Below, piece by piece: positions 51,958 to 59,770 of a DNA stretch of 64,000 bases (the stretch's first letter is position 1; the number at the start of each line of letters is the position of its first letter). The translations under genes and the position numbers were made by a program. The DNA is taken from positions 7,926 through 71,925 of the forward strand of contig DATBFX010000341.1 of NCBI GenBank assembly GCA_036558305.1, given 5' to 3'. The notes beneath the pieces were generated by a model. It did no database searches. It was not told the origin of the DNA and was given only the letters and a program-made list of their open reading frames with translations. The DNA is from DATBFX01 sp036558305 (lineage in GTDB: Bacteria; Chloroflexota; Chloroflexia; Thermomicrobiales; UBA6265).

Positions 51958-53145
51958 TTGAGGCTGGCGAAGAAGGTCAACGATGCGCTGGTTGCCGTCG
52001 TACTTGCCGAACGGCGGATCGATCCCTATTTTCGGGATCGCTTCGACGGTCTGCTGCAGAGACCGCTCGTGGCCTGTGTCCAGCATCTGATCAATCTCCG
52101 GCGCCAGGATGAGCGGCTGGGCATCGCCGAGGAGAGGCTTCTTGCCAATGAGGCCGAGGTGACGTCGGGCATCATCGAGCAGATGTCCTTGTTCACGCGG
52201 CGGACGTACCCCACCGGTATCGCGGAACGGGCCGGTAACACCAAGACCTACGGTATCGTCCGGGGGGAGTTCACCGTGCTCCCCGATCTGCCGGAGTCAC
52301 TGCGGTGCGGTGTTTTTCGCGAGCCCGGCCGGACCTATCCGGCGTGGGTGCGGTTCGCGGGGCCGGGACCGTTGACTCCGCCGGACATCGAGGACAACGG
52401 GGTCCTCAGCATCGGGATCAAATTGATGGGCGTCGAAGGCGAGAAGCTGAGCGACGACGAGAAGATGACCCAGGACTTTACGGGGATCAGCGCGCCGACC
52501 TTTACCACCCCGAACATCGTCGAGAACCTGAAATTGCAGAAGCGCCTGGTGGACGGAACCCCGATTCTCTACTTCCTGCAACCGTTCGATTCGCACATCC
52601 TGGACGGTCTGATGCAGGGACTCTATGCGCGGACGCACACCAACCCCTTGAACGTTCGGTATTACAGCTGCGTCGCCTACCTGTTCGGTCCGGGTCGCGC
52701 GATTCACTACTCGGTCCGGCCCCGCACGCCCGAGAAGACAAGGATGCCCAGGAATCCGTCGGCGAACTACCTGCGGGAGGCGATGGTCGAGACCCTGGGT
52801 CGGCGCGAGGTGCTCTTCGACTTCGTGATCCAGTTCCAGACCGATCCCCACAGGATGCCGATCGAGAACGCCTCCGTCGAGTGGCCGGAGCGGCTCTCCC
52901 CGTTCATCCCGGTGGCAACGCTGCGACTTCCGCGGCAGCGGTTCGACTCCGCGGCCCAACTCGCGTTTGCCCGCAACCTCTCGTTCAATCCCTGGCACTG
53001 CATCGCCGACCACCGCCCGCTCGGCAACCAGAACCGGGCGCGGAAGACAATCTACCTGGAACTGTCCAAGCTTCGACAGTCGATCGGCGGTGAGGCCCGG
53101 ATCGAACCCACCGGCAACGAAACGTTCGATGGTGGGCCGGTCTGA
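51958..53145 (+). CDS. catalase-fold haem protein (catalase/allene-oxide-synthase-like), altered distal site
   Basis: A 395-residue short catalase-like protein, related to the small lipid-hydroperoxide-type branch. YGIVRGEFTVLPDLPESLRC, TYPAWVRFAGPGPLTPPDIE, MTQDFTGISAPTFTTPNIVE and FARNLSFNPWHCIADHRPLG are recognisable. The proximal R-x-x-x-Y pair is kept (R362, Y366 in RKTIY). In the distal segment, where relatives have H-A-K, this protein has N-T-K (N94), so the catalytic histidine appears to be missing. Hydrogen-peroxide dismutation is therefore doubtful; a lipid-hydroperoxide role or a haem-binding role is possible. TTG start at 51958 follows GGAAGGGGCGGCGG. Confidence 0.82.
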   Translation: MRLAKKVNDALVAVVLAERRIDPYFRDRFDGLLQRPLVACVQHLINLRRQDERLGIAEERLLANEAEVTSGIIEQMSLFTRRTYPTGIAERAGNTKTYGIVRGEFTVLPDLPESLRCGVFREPGRTYPAWVRFAGPGPLTPPDIEDNGVLSIGIKLMGVEGEKLSDDEKMTQDFTGISAPTFTTPNIVENLKLQKRLVDGTPILYFLQPFDSHILDGLMQGLYARTHTNPLNVRYYSCVAYLFGPGRAIHYSVRPRTPEKTRMPRNPSANYLREAMVETLGRREVLFDFVIQFQTDPHRMPIENASVEWPERLSPFIPVATLRLPRQRFDSAAQLAFARNLSFNPWHCIADHRPLGNQNRARKTIYLELSKLRQSIGGEARIEPTGNETFDGGPV

Positions 53146-53185
53146 TCGCCGATCACACCCAGCGGAGCACGCGCGGAGGGCAGAG

Positions 53186-53617
53186 ATGGCATGGAGCAGC
53201 GCGGCCTGGTCGCGGATGTTCGTGGCGGCGGCCGTTTTCAATTTTGCGATCGGTGTCCCGATCCTCGTGGCGCGCAGGTGGAGCTACGATCTGGCCTACA
53301 GCACGCCGCTGCCGGCCGACGACACCATGACCTTGAAGTTCTGGGGCGACTTTGGCTTCGCCGTCGTCCTGATCGGTGTCGGGTACTACCTCGTCTCTCG
53401 CGACGTCGGCGCGAACCGCGGGCTCGTCTGGTTGGGGATCGGCGCCAAGCTGTTCGACGTGGTCGTGCTGACCTACCGGTGGGCGACGGACCTGGCGAAT
53501 CCGATCGTCCTGCTCCCCGCGCTCATCGACGGCATCTTCGTCCTCCTCTTCGCCGCCTTCCTGTACCAGACCCGGCTTTCGGGGCTCCAGTCCTCAACCG
53601 CCGGCAATCAACCCTGA
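53186..53617 (+). CDS. four-helix integral membrane protein of unknown function
   Basis: A 143-residue protein with four hydrophobic segments: MFVAAAVFNFAIGVPILVA, FWGDFGFAVVLIGVGYYLV, GLVWLGIGAKLFDVVVLTY and IVLLPALIDGIFVLLFAAFL. I recognise no catalytic motif. The start is set by GGAGGGCAGAG before the ATG at 53186. It ends 22 bases before the convergent DyP gene. Its place within the haem-enzyme cluster suggests a membrane accessory role. Confidence 0.75.
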   Translation: MAWSSAAWSRMFVAAAVFNFAIGVPILVARRWSYDLAYSTPLPADDTMTLKFWGDFGFAVVLIGVGYYLVSRDVGANRGLVWLGIGAKLFDVVVLTYRWATDLANPIVLLPALIDGIFVLLFAAFLYQTRLSGLQSSTAGNQP

Positions 53618-53639
53618 GCGGGCGCATCCCAGACGGCGG

Positions 53640-55055
53640 TCAAGAGTCGCCAAGATTCGCGAGATACCGAATGGCCCGCAGACCGGGGAGGAAGAAGTAG
53701 GCGCCGCCGCGCACGGTGACGAACTGGGGGAGACCGCTGAACCGTTGTCGCACCGGTTGCGCCTGGACGGTAAACGTGCAACCGAATGGGGAACGACCGG
53801 CGACGAGAGGGTCAGCGTCGTCGTAGAGACCGGCGAAGTTGGGATTGTTGAGCCAGGTGTGACTGACGAACTCGAATTGCCGGCCGATGTTCGCGTTCAG
53901 GCAGATGAAGTGGAGACCGCGGTCGGTTTCGAACTCCTCGACGATGCCGAGGGAGTCGGCGGTCGCCGGGTCGTTCATCGGGAGCGGCGGTCCGTATTCC
54001 CGGCCCCGGCGGAGCAGCCGGTGTCGCTTGTTGATGGCGAGCGATTTGTCGGTGCCCGGAGACGGGTCCAGTGAGTCGCGGGGATTGGTGCGGCGGATGT
54101 GGGCGCCGATCGGGCAGCCGAACCCGTGGGGATCGATCTTGTGGTAGCCGAAATCGCTGGCGTCCCCGAGTTCCGGATTGTCGCGATCGGGCGCCATCGC
54201 CAGCGGTGCCCCGCTCGGCCAGCGCCCCACGAGCTTGGCGGCGAGTTTCAGGCGGGCCGCCGGATCACCGCTGCCGTCCGGGTTCTTCGTCGCATCGTCG
54301 ACAAAACGCCAGAAGGCGGCGACGTGCTGGCGAAGTTGGCGAAAGACGAGATAGGTGCCGTTCCGGCCCAGGTCAAACCCGTCTCCGCCACTGCGACCGG
54401 TCGTGTCGCGGACAACCGGTCCCGCCGTGTATTGACCGTACTCGTTCCGGTAGCCGAGCACGAACTCGCCGGCCCTGACGGTGTTGCCGGGTGGCCCGGT
54501 GCGACCCAACCCTTCGACGATCGGTTGGGAGATGCCGTCGCGGAACCCGAAGTGCTCGCGATCGTCGAGATCGCTCGTGTCGAGTCTCGCCACTTCGACC
54601 AGTTGCGCGGCGGCGAGTTGGCGCGAGAGTTCGGCACGGACCGTAGCCAGGACCGCACGATCTGCCGCGAAGACGAGCAGCACGAGATCGATGGGTCGAG
54701 TTTGCGGTCCACCCCAAGCCCAGCGTTCGGGAGCGCTGTCGTCGACGTCGCCGAGGATGCGTCGCGTGTGGTCCGTCGTCATGCCGGCGATGAACTCGTG
54801 GGCGAACATTGTGAGACTCGCCGCCGGCACACCGAGCTTGCCGAGACCGGACGGGGTCAAGGCGATGTTGAGCGCCCGATCGCTCGGCTTGACGCGGCCG
54901 GTCGTGATCGTCTCGGCGACCGCACGGAGCCAGACCCGCGCGGCGTCCGGCTGCGCGATTTCGAGGTGCAGGTAGCAGGCGGCATTGAGGTCGCCGTAAC
55001 CGCGCGCCACCAGACCCTGAATGTCCTCGAGTTCGAGTTGCTCCATCGCCGGCAT
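53640..55055 (-). CDS. DyP-type haem peroxidase
   Basis: A dye-decolorising peroxidase of about 471 residues. Signature G-x-x-D-G is in HFGFRDGISQPIVEG (about residue 169), supplying the distal aspartate; the proximal histidine is in GCPIGAHIRRTNPRD (about 316). LHFICLNANIGRQFEFVSHT and NPNFAGLYDDADPLVAG match the C-terminal half. No Tat signal is present, so it is cytoplasmic or encapsulated rather than secreted. Start is uncertain (ATG 55109, 55055 or 55046). It is encoded just after the duplicated membrane protein, nearly overlapping it. Confidence 0.93.
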   Translation of the reverse strand: MPAMEQLELEDIQGLVARGYGDLNAACYLHLEIAQPDAARVWLRAVAETITTGRVKPSDRALNIALTPSGLGKLGVPAASLTMFAHEFIAGMTTDHTRRILGDVDDSAPERWAWGGPQTRPIDLVLLVFAADRAVLATVRAELSRQLAAAQLVEVARLDTSDLDDREHFGFRDGISQPIVEGLGRTGPPGNTVRAGEFVLGYRNEYGQYTAGPVVRDTTGRSGGDGFDLGRNGTYLVFRQLRQHVAAFWRFVDDATKNPDGSGDPAARLKLAAKLVGRWPSGAPLAMAPDRDNPELGDASDFGYHKIDPHGFGCPIGAHIRRTNPRDSLDPSPGTDKSLAINKRHRLLRRGREYGPPLPMNDPATADSLGIVEEFETDRGLHFICLNANIGRQFEFVSHTWLNNPNFAGLYDDADPLVAGRSPFGCTFTVQAQPVRQRFSGLPQFVTVRGGAYFFLPGLRAIRYLANLGDS

Positions 55056-55090
55056 GCCAGGTCCTACGATGCTCAGTCCACTCGGGCTCG

Positions 55091-56368
55091 TCACAGGAGA
55101 CGGAGCCATTGTTCGACGGCGGTTGCGTCCATCGCTCCGTACAAACCTCGCCGGATGTCGGCATTGCGCGCGATGTTGACGGCCGTCAGTCGCGGATAGG
55201 CGGAGTACCAAACCCGCGTCGGAATTTGATGCACGCGCAGATAATCCTTGAATGCCGTCTCGTCCTTCGCCCCGTGGAGGATCAGCCAATCGGTCTTGGG
55301 ATAGCCGACGCCGTTGCTGAAGACCGCGTTCAGACCCCAGGCGACCTTGTCGATGAACTCGTCCATGTAGCTTTCGAGGCTGCCGTCGTAGTTGCTCGCG
55401 AAAATCAGGCGGCGTTGATCGTCGATCAGGACCCAGCGCGCGAAGTGGATCGTCCTTACCCCGCTGAGCTGGCCCTTCGTGTAGATGTTCCGGGTGCCGT
55501 AGTTGACGAGCCAGAGGACCCCGCGGGCAGACAGCAGGCGGAAGCGCCCGGATTTCAGAAAGCCGACGCCGGCGAAGGGGTTCTGCACCGCGCGGTCCTC
55601 AAGGGAGGCGAGGGACGCGACGCGTGCGGGATCGGGTCTGATGTGGCGCGCCGGGTCACGTCGCTCGCGCTTCCGCAACAACAGCAGCCAGAAGGGCAAA
55701 CCCAGGATGATGACCGGCGAAAGAAGCAGCAGGAGCAGCGGGACGGCGACCAGACGAAGTCGCCCGCGGATGAGGTCGCGCAGGCCGGATGCTGGCGGAG
55801 GCGTTCGCGCCCAGGCAAGGGTCGGTTCCTGGTTCACGAACTCCTGAATCGCCCCCCGGATTTCGGCGGGACGGCGGCTTGACCAGTTTTGGCCAGGACG
55901 ATCCAAGAAATCCTGGATCGCCTCGCGCAGCGCGGCGTCCTGATGGACCTGCTGGACGGTCCGGCCGGGTCTGTTGGCGTACGTTGTCTGCGCTTTGACG
56001 GTCCTCGCCCGTAAAAAGGCGATCCGGCTGTCATCGGTGAGCGCCGAAGCGGCCGGATAGCCCTCGCAGTGAGAGAAGATGTCGTCCAGACCGGTGCGGG
56101 CAGACGCCACCAGATCGCGCAGATAGCGATCCAGCGACCCATCGATGTCGCTCAGGAAGACGAGGTAAGGCGGGGTCGATTCGCCGCCGGCGCCGGCGGA
56201 CTCCTCCAGGATCAGGATTCGTGCGAAGTGCAGTTGGGAAAGCTGCGTGAACGGAATTACGGCGCCATTGGCGACGCCGTTGCCCATCGTCGTCAGGAGT
56301 TCGTCGAGTTGTCCGATCGCCGCCGACCGGATGCGGGCGATGATCGTCACGGCGAGCTGCTGCTCCAC
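55091..56368 (-). CDS. duplicated-domain membrane protein linked to the DyP peroxidase
   Basis: Not a family I can name. The 425-residue protein has two related domains around a central membrane helix (LRLVAVPLLLLLLSPVIILG and following). Domain 1 contains HFARILILEES, VFLSDIDGSLDRYLRDLV and DIFSHCEGYPAAS; domain 2 contains HFARWVLIDDQ, IFASNYDGSLESYMDEFI and AVFSNGVGYPKTD. The shared pattern F-x-S-x-x-DGSL-x-x-Y, then FS-x-x-x-GYP, shows an internal duplication. GTG 56368 gives MEQQLAVTIIARIRS after GGGAGAGCCAGC. Coupled with the DyP gene, so a haem- or peroxide-related partner role is suggested. Confidence 0.75.
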   Translation of the reverse strand: MEQQLAVTIIARIRSAAIGQLDELLTTMGNGVANGAVIPFTQLSQLHFARILILEESAGAGGESTPPYLVFLSDIDGSLDRYLRDLVASARTGLDDIFSHCEGYPAASALTDDSRIAFLRARTVKAQTTYANRPGRTVQQVHQDAALREAIQDFLDRPGQNWSSRRPAEIRGAIQEFVNQEPTLAWARTPPPASGLRDLIRGRLRLVAVPLLLLLLSPVIILGLPFWLLLLRKRERRDPARHIRPDPARVASLASLEDRAVQNPFAGVGFLKSGRFRLLSARGVLWLVNYGTRNIYTKGQLSGVRTIHFARWVLIDDQRRLIFASNYDGSLESYMDEFIDKVAWGLNAVFSNGVGYPKTDWLILHGAKDETAFKDYLRVHQIPTRVWYSAYPRLTAVNIARNADIRRGLYGAMDATAVEQWLRLL

Positions 56369-56424
56369 GCTGGCTCTCCCGACGATGACTCCACCGGGCC
56401 ATTTGCGCCCGCGCGACCGCGGTG

Positions 56425-56862
56425 TCAGGTGGGAAAGACGAGAAAGAAGTTCACGAGCTTCTTCTTGCCCCAATAGACGATGCCGAGAAAGCGACCCGGC
56501 GACACCTCGCGAATCTCGTCCCTGATCCAGTGCGCGACGAGCGAGGTGCGGGAGTAATCCAGGACGATGCACTCCTTGCCATCGAACCAACTCTTCTCTT
56601 TGTAGACATTGGCCCGAATCGCACGGACGCGGAGTGGCGTTATCTTGTTACGCAGACCTTCGCCGCGGGCGTCGAATACCTTGCCCTGCCAGATCAGGAG
56701 ATGGATCAGCGTCGCGGTCAGGTGCGACAGCCAAGAACCGGGCTGGACGATCGCCGTGCCGTCGGCATCGCCCGTCGGGACGCGTTCGACACCGCCGTCT
56801 CGGAACAGCTCGTCGAGTTGCTGCTGCGACATCGCCGTCAGTTGGGTCGCATCCAACGACAT
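56425..56862 (-). CDS. unknown protein at the head of the DyP unit
   Basis: A 145-residue protein starting MSLDATQLTAMSQQQLDELF and ending with VYWGKKKLVNFFLVF. The segments WQGKVFDARGEGLRNKITPL and CIVLDYSRTSLVAHWIRDEI, with REVSPGRFLGIVYWG, suggest a small alpha+beta or lipocalin-like protein; aromatic residues are frequent. I recognise no catalytic motif. It is the first gene of a unit with the duplicated membrane protein and DyP, on the same strand. A lipid- or haem-binding role is possible but is inference only. Confidence 0.7.
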   Translation of the reverse strand: MSLDATQLTAMSQQQLDELFRDGGVERVPTGDADGTAIVQPGSWLSHLTATLIHLLIWQGKVFDARGEGLRNKITPLRVRAIRANVYKEKSWFDGKECIVLDYSRTSLVAHWIRDEIREVSPGRFLGIVYWGKKKLVNFFLVFPT

Positions 56863-57061
56863 TTCGCACCCCGCTTCTGGATCAACGAGGCTGAGGCACA
56901 GCGTTCCGGATTCTCGAACCACCGCGAAGGACGGCAGTATAACGGTCGGTTGGATGCGACACAATGGGTTGGTCGGCGTCGGCAGGGTCTATGCAAAGTC
57001 GCCGTGGTGGCGCTCCGCCGATAGACTGGGGGTGTCCAATCACCGGCTACCGGCGGAGCGC

Positions 57062-57386
57062 ATGGCCAGTAGAGAGGCCCCGCCGTTGGTCGAGGTGCTC
57101 GCCCAGGTTCCCGACGTCCGCTGCGCCCGCGGGAAGCGGCATCCGCTCCAGGCGGTGTTGCCGCTGGCCGGCGTGGCCATCCTCGGACGTCACCTTCGAC
57201 GAGGACCGCAGCGCGGTGCGGACCAAGGCCGCGCCCCAGGTCGGTGCCGCCTGCCGCAACCCGGCGATCACCCTGCTGCGCCGGCTGGGCGCCGCCAATG
57301 TCGCCGCTGCCTGCCGCACCTTCGCCGGTCGCCCGCTCACCGCCATCGCCCTCGTCGCCACCGCCGGCTGCCAGGTGAAGAAATGA
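57062..57386 (+). pseudogene. ISAs1-family transposase relic with internal deletion
   Basis: The first frame encodes PPLVEVLAQVPDVRCARGKR and HPLQAVLPLAGVAILG, the ISAs1 transposase N-terminus; after a deletion and a change of frame the sequence encodes DVTFDEDRSAVRTKAAPQVG and NPAITLLRRLGAANVAAACR, its C-terminus. About two-thirds of the usual protein (the DDE core) is missing. A short inverted repeat (57010-57020 with 57051-57061) lies before it. It cannot transpose on its own but shows past IS activity beside the haem cluster. Confidence 0.8.
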
Positions 57387-57519
57387 TCCTGGCTCACCGA
57401 TGAGCAGAAGAGTCGCGCCCTGAGGGCGCTTGATGCGCGGGTGCGGGTCTGGGCATCCGGTCGCGACCCAAGGTACGCAATCACGATCTCGCTCGACGGA
57501 CTGCTGCCGGCTGGCCCCG

Positions 57520-57771
57520 CTAGTGATCTTCGGACGGCAGCCGGTGGCGACCCCGACGGGGCGCGTGCGCGTGGCTGTAGCCGTCGTGGTTGTGCCAGAC
57601 GGGGCGGACGTCGCGGGGATCGGCCTTGAAGAGCAACTTCGGCATCGTGTAGACCCGCCGCCCGGCCGAACCGCAAACCGGACAGAACGCCGGTTCATTC
57701 GCCTCGGCCATCGACCGCTCGCGCTCGAAGCGCGCCCCGCAATCGATGCAGCCGTAGTCGTACTTGGGCAC
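57520..57771 (-). CDS. FmdB-type zinc-ribbon protein
   Basis: An 83-residue protein. MPKYDYGCIDCGARFERERS and FCPVCGSAGRRVYTMPKLLF give two C-x-x-C pairs that form the zinc ribbon of the FmdB family, putative regulatory or nucleic-acid-linked proteins. The tail HNHDGYSHAHAPRRGRHRLP is rich in histidine and arginine and recurs as a remnant at 36037. The GTG start follows GGGGGTGAAC. It shares its strand with the zur gene upstream, and hairpin F lies between. Confidence 0.87.
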   Translation of the reverse strand: MPKYDYGCIDCGARFERERSMAEANEPAFCPVCGSAGRRVYTMPKLLFKADPRDVRPVWHNHDGYSHAHAPRRGRHRLPSEDH

Positions 57772-57788
57772 GTTCACCCCCGACGAGA

Positions 57789-57922
57789 GGAACAGACGGA
57801 CAGACGGACAGACGGACCAAGTCGACGACGAAGTCGCGATCACGCTTGTTACGACTGACGACCGACGGCTGACGGCTCTCCCTGTTCCGTCTGCCCGTCT
57901 GCCCGTCTGTCCGTCTGCTTCC
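57789..57922. repeat. hairpin F: GGACAGAC octamer arms between zur and the FmdB gene
   Basis: GGAACAGACGGACAGACGG and further copies at 57789-57816 pair with degenerate octamers at about 57886-57922 (CCGTCTGC/CCGTCTGT). The loop carries TCCCTGTTCC right before the right arm, as in hairpin B, and a GACTGACGACCGACGGCTGA stretch like the heptamer of hairpin G. The right arm is translated as the last residues of the Zur protein. Confidence 0.9.
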
Positions 57923-58391
57923 GGCAATAGTCGCACTGACCGAACAGCGCCAGGTGATCGACGTTCGCCACGAATCCGTATCGTTTGAGAATGCTCTCGC
58001 GGAGCGGCTCGACCAAGGCGTCGTCGAGGACGAGCATCCCGCCGCAATCGCGGCAGATGAGGTGGTGGTGACGACCGTCGGCGAGGAGTTCGTATTGGCG
58101 CACGCCGCCGCCGAGGTCGGTCTCGGAGATGAGCCCGAGATCGCGAAACAACTCGAGCGTCCGGTAGACCGTCGACCGGTTCACGGCCGGCGACAGCGGA
58201 CCGACGCGGGCCCAAACTTCCTCGGCGGTCAGGTGCTCGCCGGGACGTGCGAACGCGCCCAGGATCAACAACCGCTGCGGTGTCACCCGCTGTCCGACGG
58301 CCCGGAGGAGGACCGCCAGTTCTTGCGGCGAGCGCTCCGGTTGCCAGGTCGCCTCCTGCTGCCGATCGATCGCCGTGTCGTCGCTACCCAC
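57849..58391 (-). CDS. Fur-family regulator, probably Zur
   Basis: A Fur-type regulator of 180 residues. LLRAVGQRVTPQRLLILGAF and VNRSTVYRTLELFRDLGLIS form the winged helix; GRHHHLICRDCGGMLVLDDA, HLALFGQCDYCRKQ give the metal-binding histidines and two C-x-x-C pairs of the structural zinc. Divergent from znuA, so it most likely represses zinc uptake. The last 20 residues (KQTDRRADGQTEQ and on) come from the hairpin F arm. GTG start 58391 follows AAAAGGACTCATCC. Confidence 0.88.
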   Translation of the reverse strand: MGSDDTAIDRQQEATWQPERSPQELAVLLRAVGQRVTPQRLLILGAFARPGEHLTAEEVWARVGPLSPAVNRSTVYRTLELFRDLGLISETDLGGGVRQYELLADGRHHHLICRDCGGMLVLDDALVEPLRESILKRYGFVANVDHLALFGQCDYCRKQTDRRADGQTEQGEPSAVGRQS

Positions 58392-58502
58392 CGGATGAGT
58401 CCTTTTGACGCCGCGTTCGGCGGCGTATCGCACACGACACGAAGCGTACCACGCCCCCTTGACCGCTCCCCCGTCGTCACCTAAGATGCGGGCGCGCGTT
58501 GT

Positions 58503-58516
58503 TGCGACAATTCGCA
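58503..58516. promoter_or_regulatory. candidate Zur operator upstream of znuA
   Basis: TGCGACAATTCGCA is a perfect five-base dyad with a four-base centre, placed 60 bases before the znuA start and 112 bases before the zur start. Its place between divergent zinc-regulator and zinc-uptake genes makes it the best operator candidate. It does not match the classical E. coli or B. subtilis Zur boxes closely. Confidence 0.45.
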
Positions 58517-58575
58517 TCTGCATGTTTTGTACGTTACTCTTTGCCCCATTGGACAGCACCGACAGGAGCTTCACC

Positions 58576-59631
58576 TTGCCTATCGAGACGCTTTCCCGTC
58601 GCACCCTGATCGGCGCCGCCGCGTCGCTGGTTGCTCTCGCACGGCTCGCCGGTCGGGTTGGTCGAGTCGCCGCCCAGGACGCCACCCCTACCGCGCCCAC
58701 GTCCTCCCTCGGCTGGAGCGACTCATTTGACGACGACAACGGCAAACTCAACGTTGCCACCACCGTCGCGCCGATCAGCTCGATCGTGCGCAACGTCGGC
58801 GGCACCCGCATCGACCTCCACGGCATCATCCCCGACGGTACCGACTCCCACACCTTCGAACCCGCGCCGTCCGACGCCAAGATCCTCTCCAAAGCCGACC
58901 TCGTGATCGTCAACGGACTCCACCTGGAGCAACCGACCGTCGACCTCGCCCAGGCAAACCTGAAGGACGGCGCCCAGATCTATCAACTCGGCGAGAACAC
59001 CATCACCGAAGACCAGTGGATCTACGACTTCTCCTTTCCCAAGGAGAAGGGCGATCCCAACCCGCACCTCTGGATGAATGTCCCCTTCGCGATGAACTAC
59101 GCCAAGCTCGCCCAGCAATGGCTGGCCGAGCGCGACCCCACAAATGCCGATTACTACCAGCAAAACCTCGACCGCTACCTCGCCGTCCTCACCCAACTCG
59201 ACAACGGCATCATGCAGTCGGTGCAGACGATCCCCGAAGGCAACCGTAAACTCCTCACCTACCACGACGCCTACGCCTACTTCGCCCAGCACTACGGCAT
59301 GACCGTCATCGGCGCCGCCCAGCCCTCAGACTTCTCCGAACCGTCGCCGCAAGAGGTTGCCGCGCTGATCGACCAGATCAAGCAGGAGCACGTCCCGGCC
59401 GTGTTCGGCTCCGAAGTCTTCCCGAGCACCGTCCTCGAACAGATCGCCAAAGAGGCCGGCGCCAAGTACATCGACAAGATGCGCGACGACGAGCCTCCCG
59501 GCGACCCCGGCGACCCCGACCACACCTACGTCGGCATGATGCTGATGGACATGTCGCTGATGATCCCCGCCCTCGGCGGCACCATCAACGCCCTCGCCGG
59601 CATCGAACCCTGGGACACGTACGTGCCGTGA
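58576..59631 (+). CDS. znuA: ZnuA-like zinc ABC transporter binding protein
   Basis: A cluster A-I metal-binding lipoprotein or secreted protein of 351 residues. A TTG start after CAGGAGCTTCACC gives LSRRTLIGAAASLVALARL, a Tat-like signal. Metal-ligand regions: GTDSHTFEPAPSD, DPNPHLWMNVPFAM, LLTYHDAYAYFAQHYG and AVFGSEVFPSTV (three histidines and an acidic residue). No histidine-rich loop is present, so Zn or Mn cannot be told apart from the sequence alone, but the Fur-type neighbour and ZnuC/ZnuB order favour zinc. Confidence 0.92.
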   Translation: MPIETLSRRTLIGAAASLVALARLAGRVGRVAAQDATPTAPTSSLGWSDSFDDDNGKLNVATTVAPISSIVRNVGGTRIDLHGIIPDGTDSHTFEPAPSDAKILSKADLVIVNGLHLEQPTVDLAQANLKDGAQIYQLGENTITEDQWIYDFSFPKEKGDPNPHLWMNVPFAMNYAKLAQQWLAERDPTNADYYQQNLDRYLAVLTQLDNGIMQSVQTIPEGNRKLLTYHDAYAYFAQHYGMTVIGAAQPSDFSEPSPQEVAALIDQIKQEHVPAVFGSEVFPSTVLEQIAKEAGAKYIDKMRDDEPPGDPGDPDHTYVGMMLMDMSLMIPALGGTINALAGIEPWDTYVP

Positions 59632-59689
59632 GGCAAAAGGCGGAAGGGATCTGACACCGGCCACCTACTTGCGTCTCAAGGAGTAACGG

Positions 59690-59770
59690 ATGGATGCCGA
59701 GATGACACCAGACGCGAACGACGTGCTCTTGGCCGCCCAAAGCTCGAAGCTCGAAGCTCGAAGCTCATGA
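59690..59770 (+). CDS. 26-codon leader reading frame overlapping znuC
   Basis: AAGGAGTAACGG stands right before ATG 59690. The frame encodes MDAEMTPDANDVLLAAQSSK and six more residues, running through the heptamer array and ending in a TGA that overlaps the znuC ATG (ATGA). znuC itself has no ribosome site. The frame may carry ribosomes to znuC, or be the original znuC start shifted out of frame by the array. Existence as a peptide is unproven. Confidence 0.4.
   Translation: MDAEMTPDANDVLLAAQSSKLEARSS
59741..59766. repeat. tandem heptamer array H (AGCTCGA) directly before znuC
   Basis: Three full copies of AGCTCGA plus AGCTC run from 59741 to 59766, ending one base before the znuC ATG. Unlike the other elements no distant complementary arm is seen, although AGCT in neighbouring units can pair. 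It occupies the place where the ribosome site should be. Confidence 0.9.

Noticed and set aside
57415..57429. GCGCCC-TGA-GGGCGC hairpin as a terminator
   Set aside because: No T-rich tract follows on either strand, so intrinsic termination cannot be supported.
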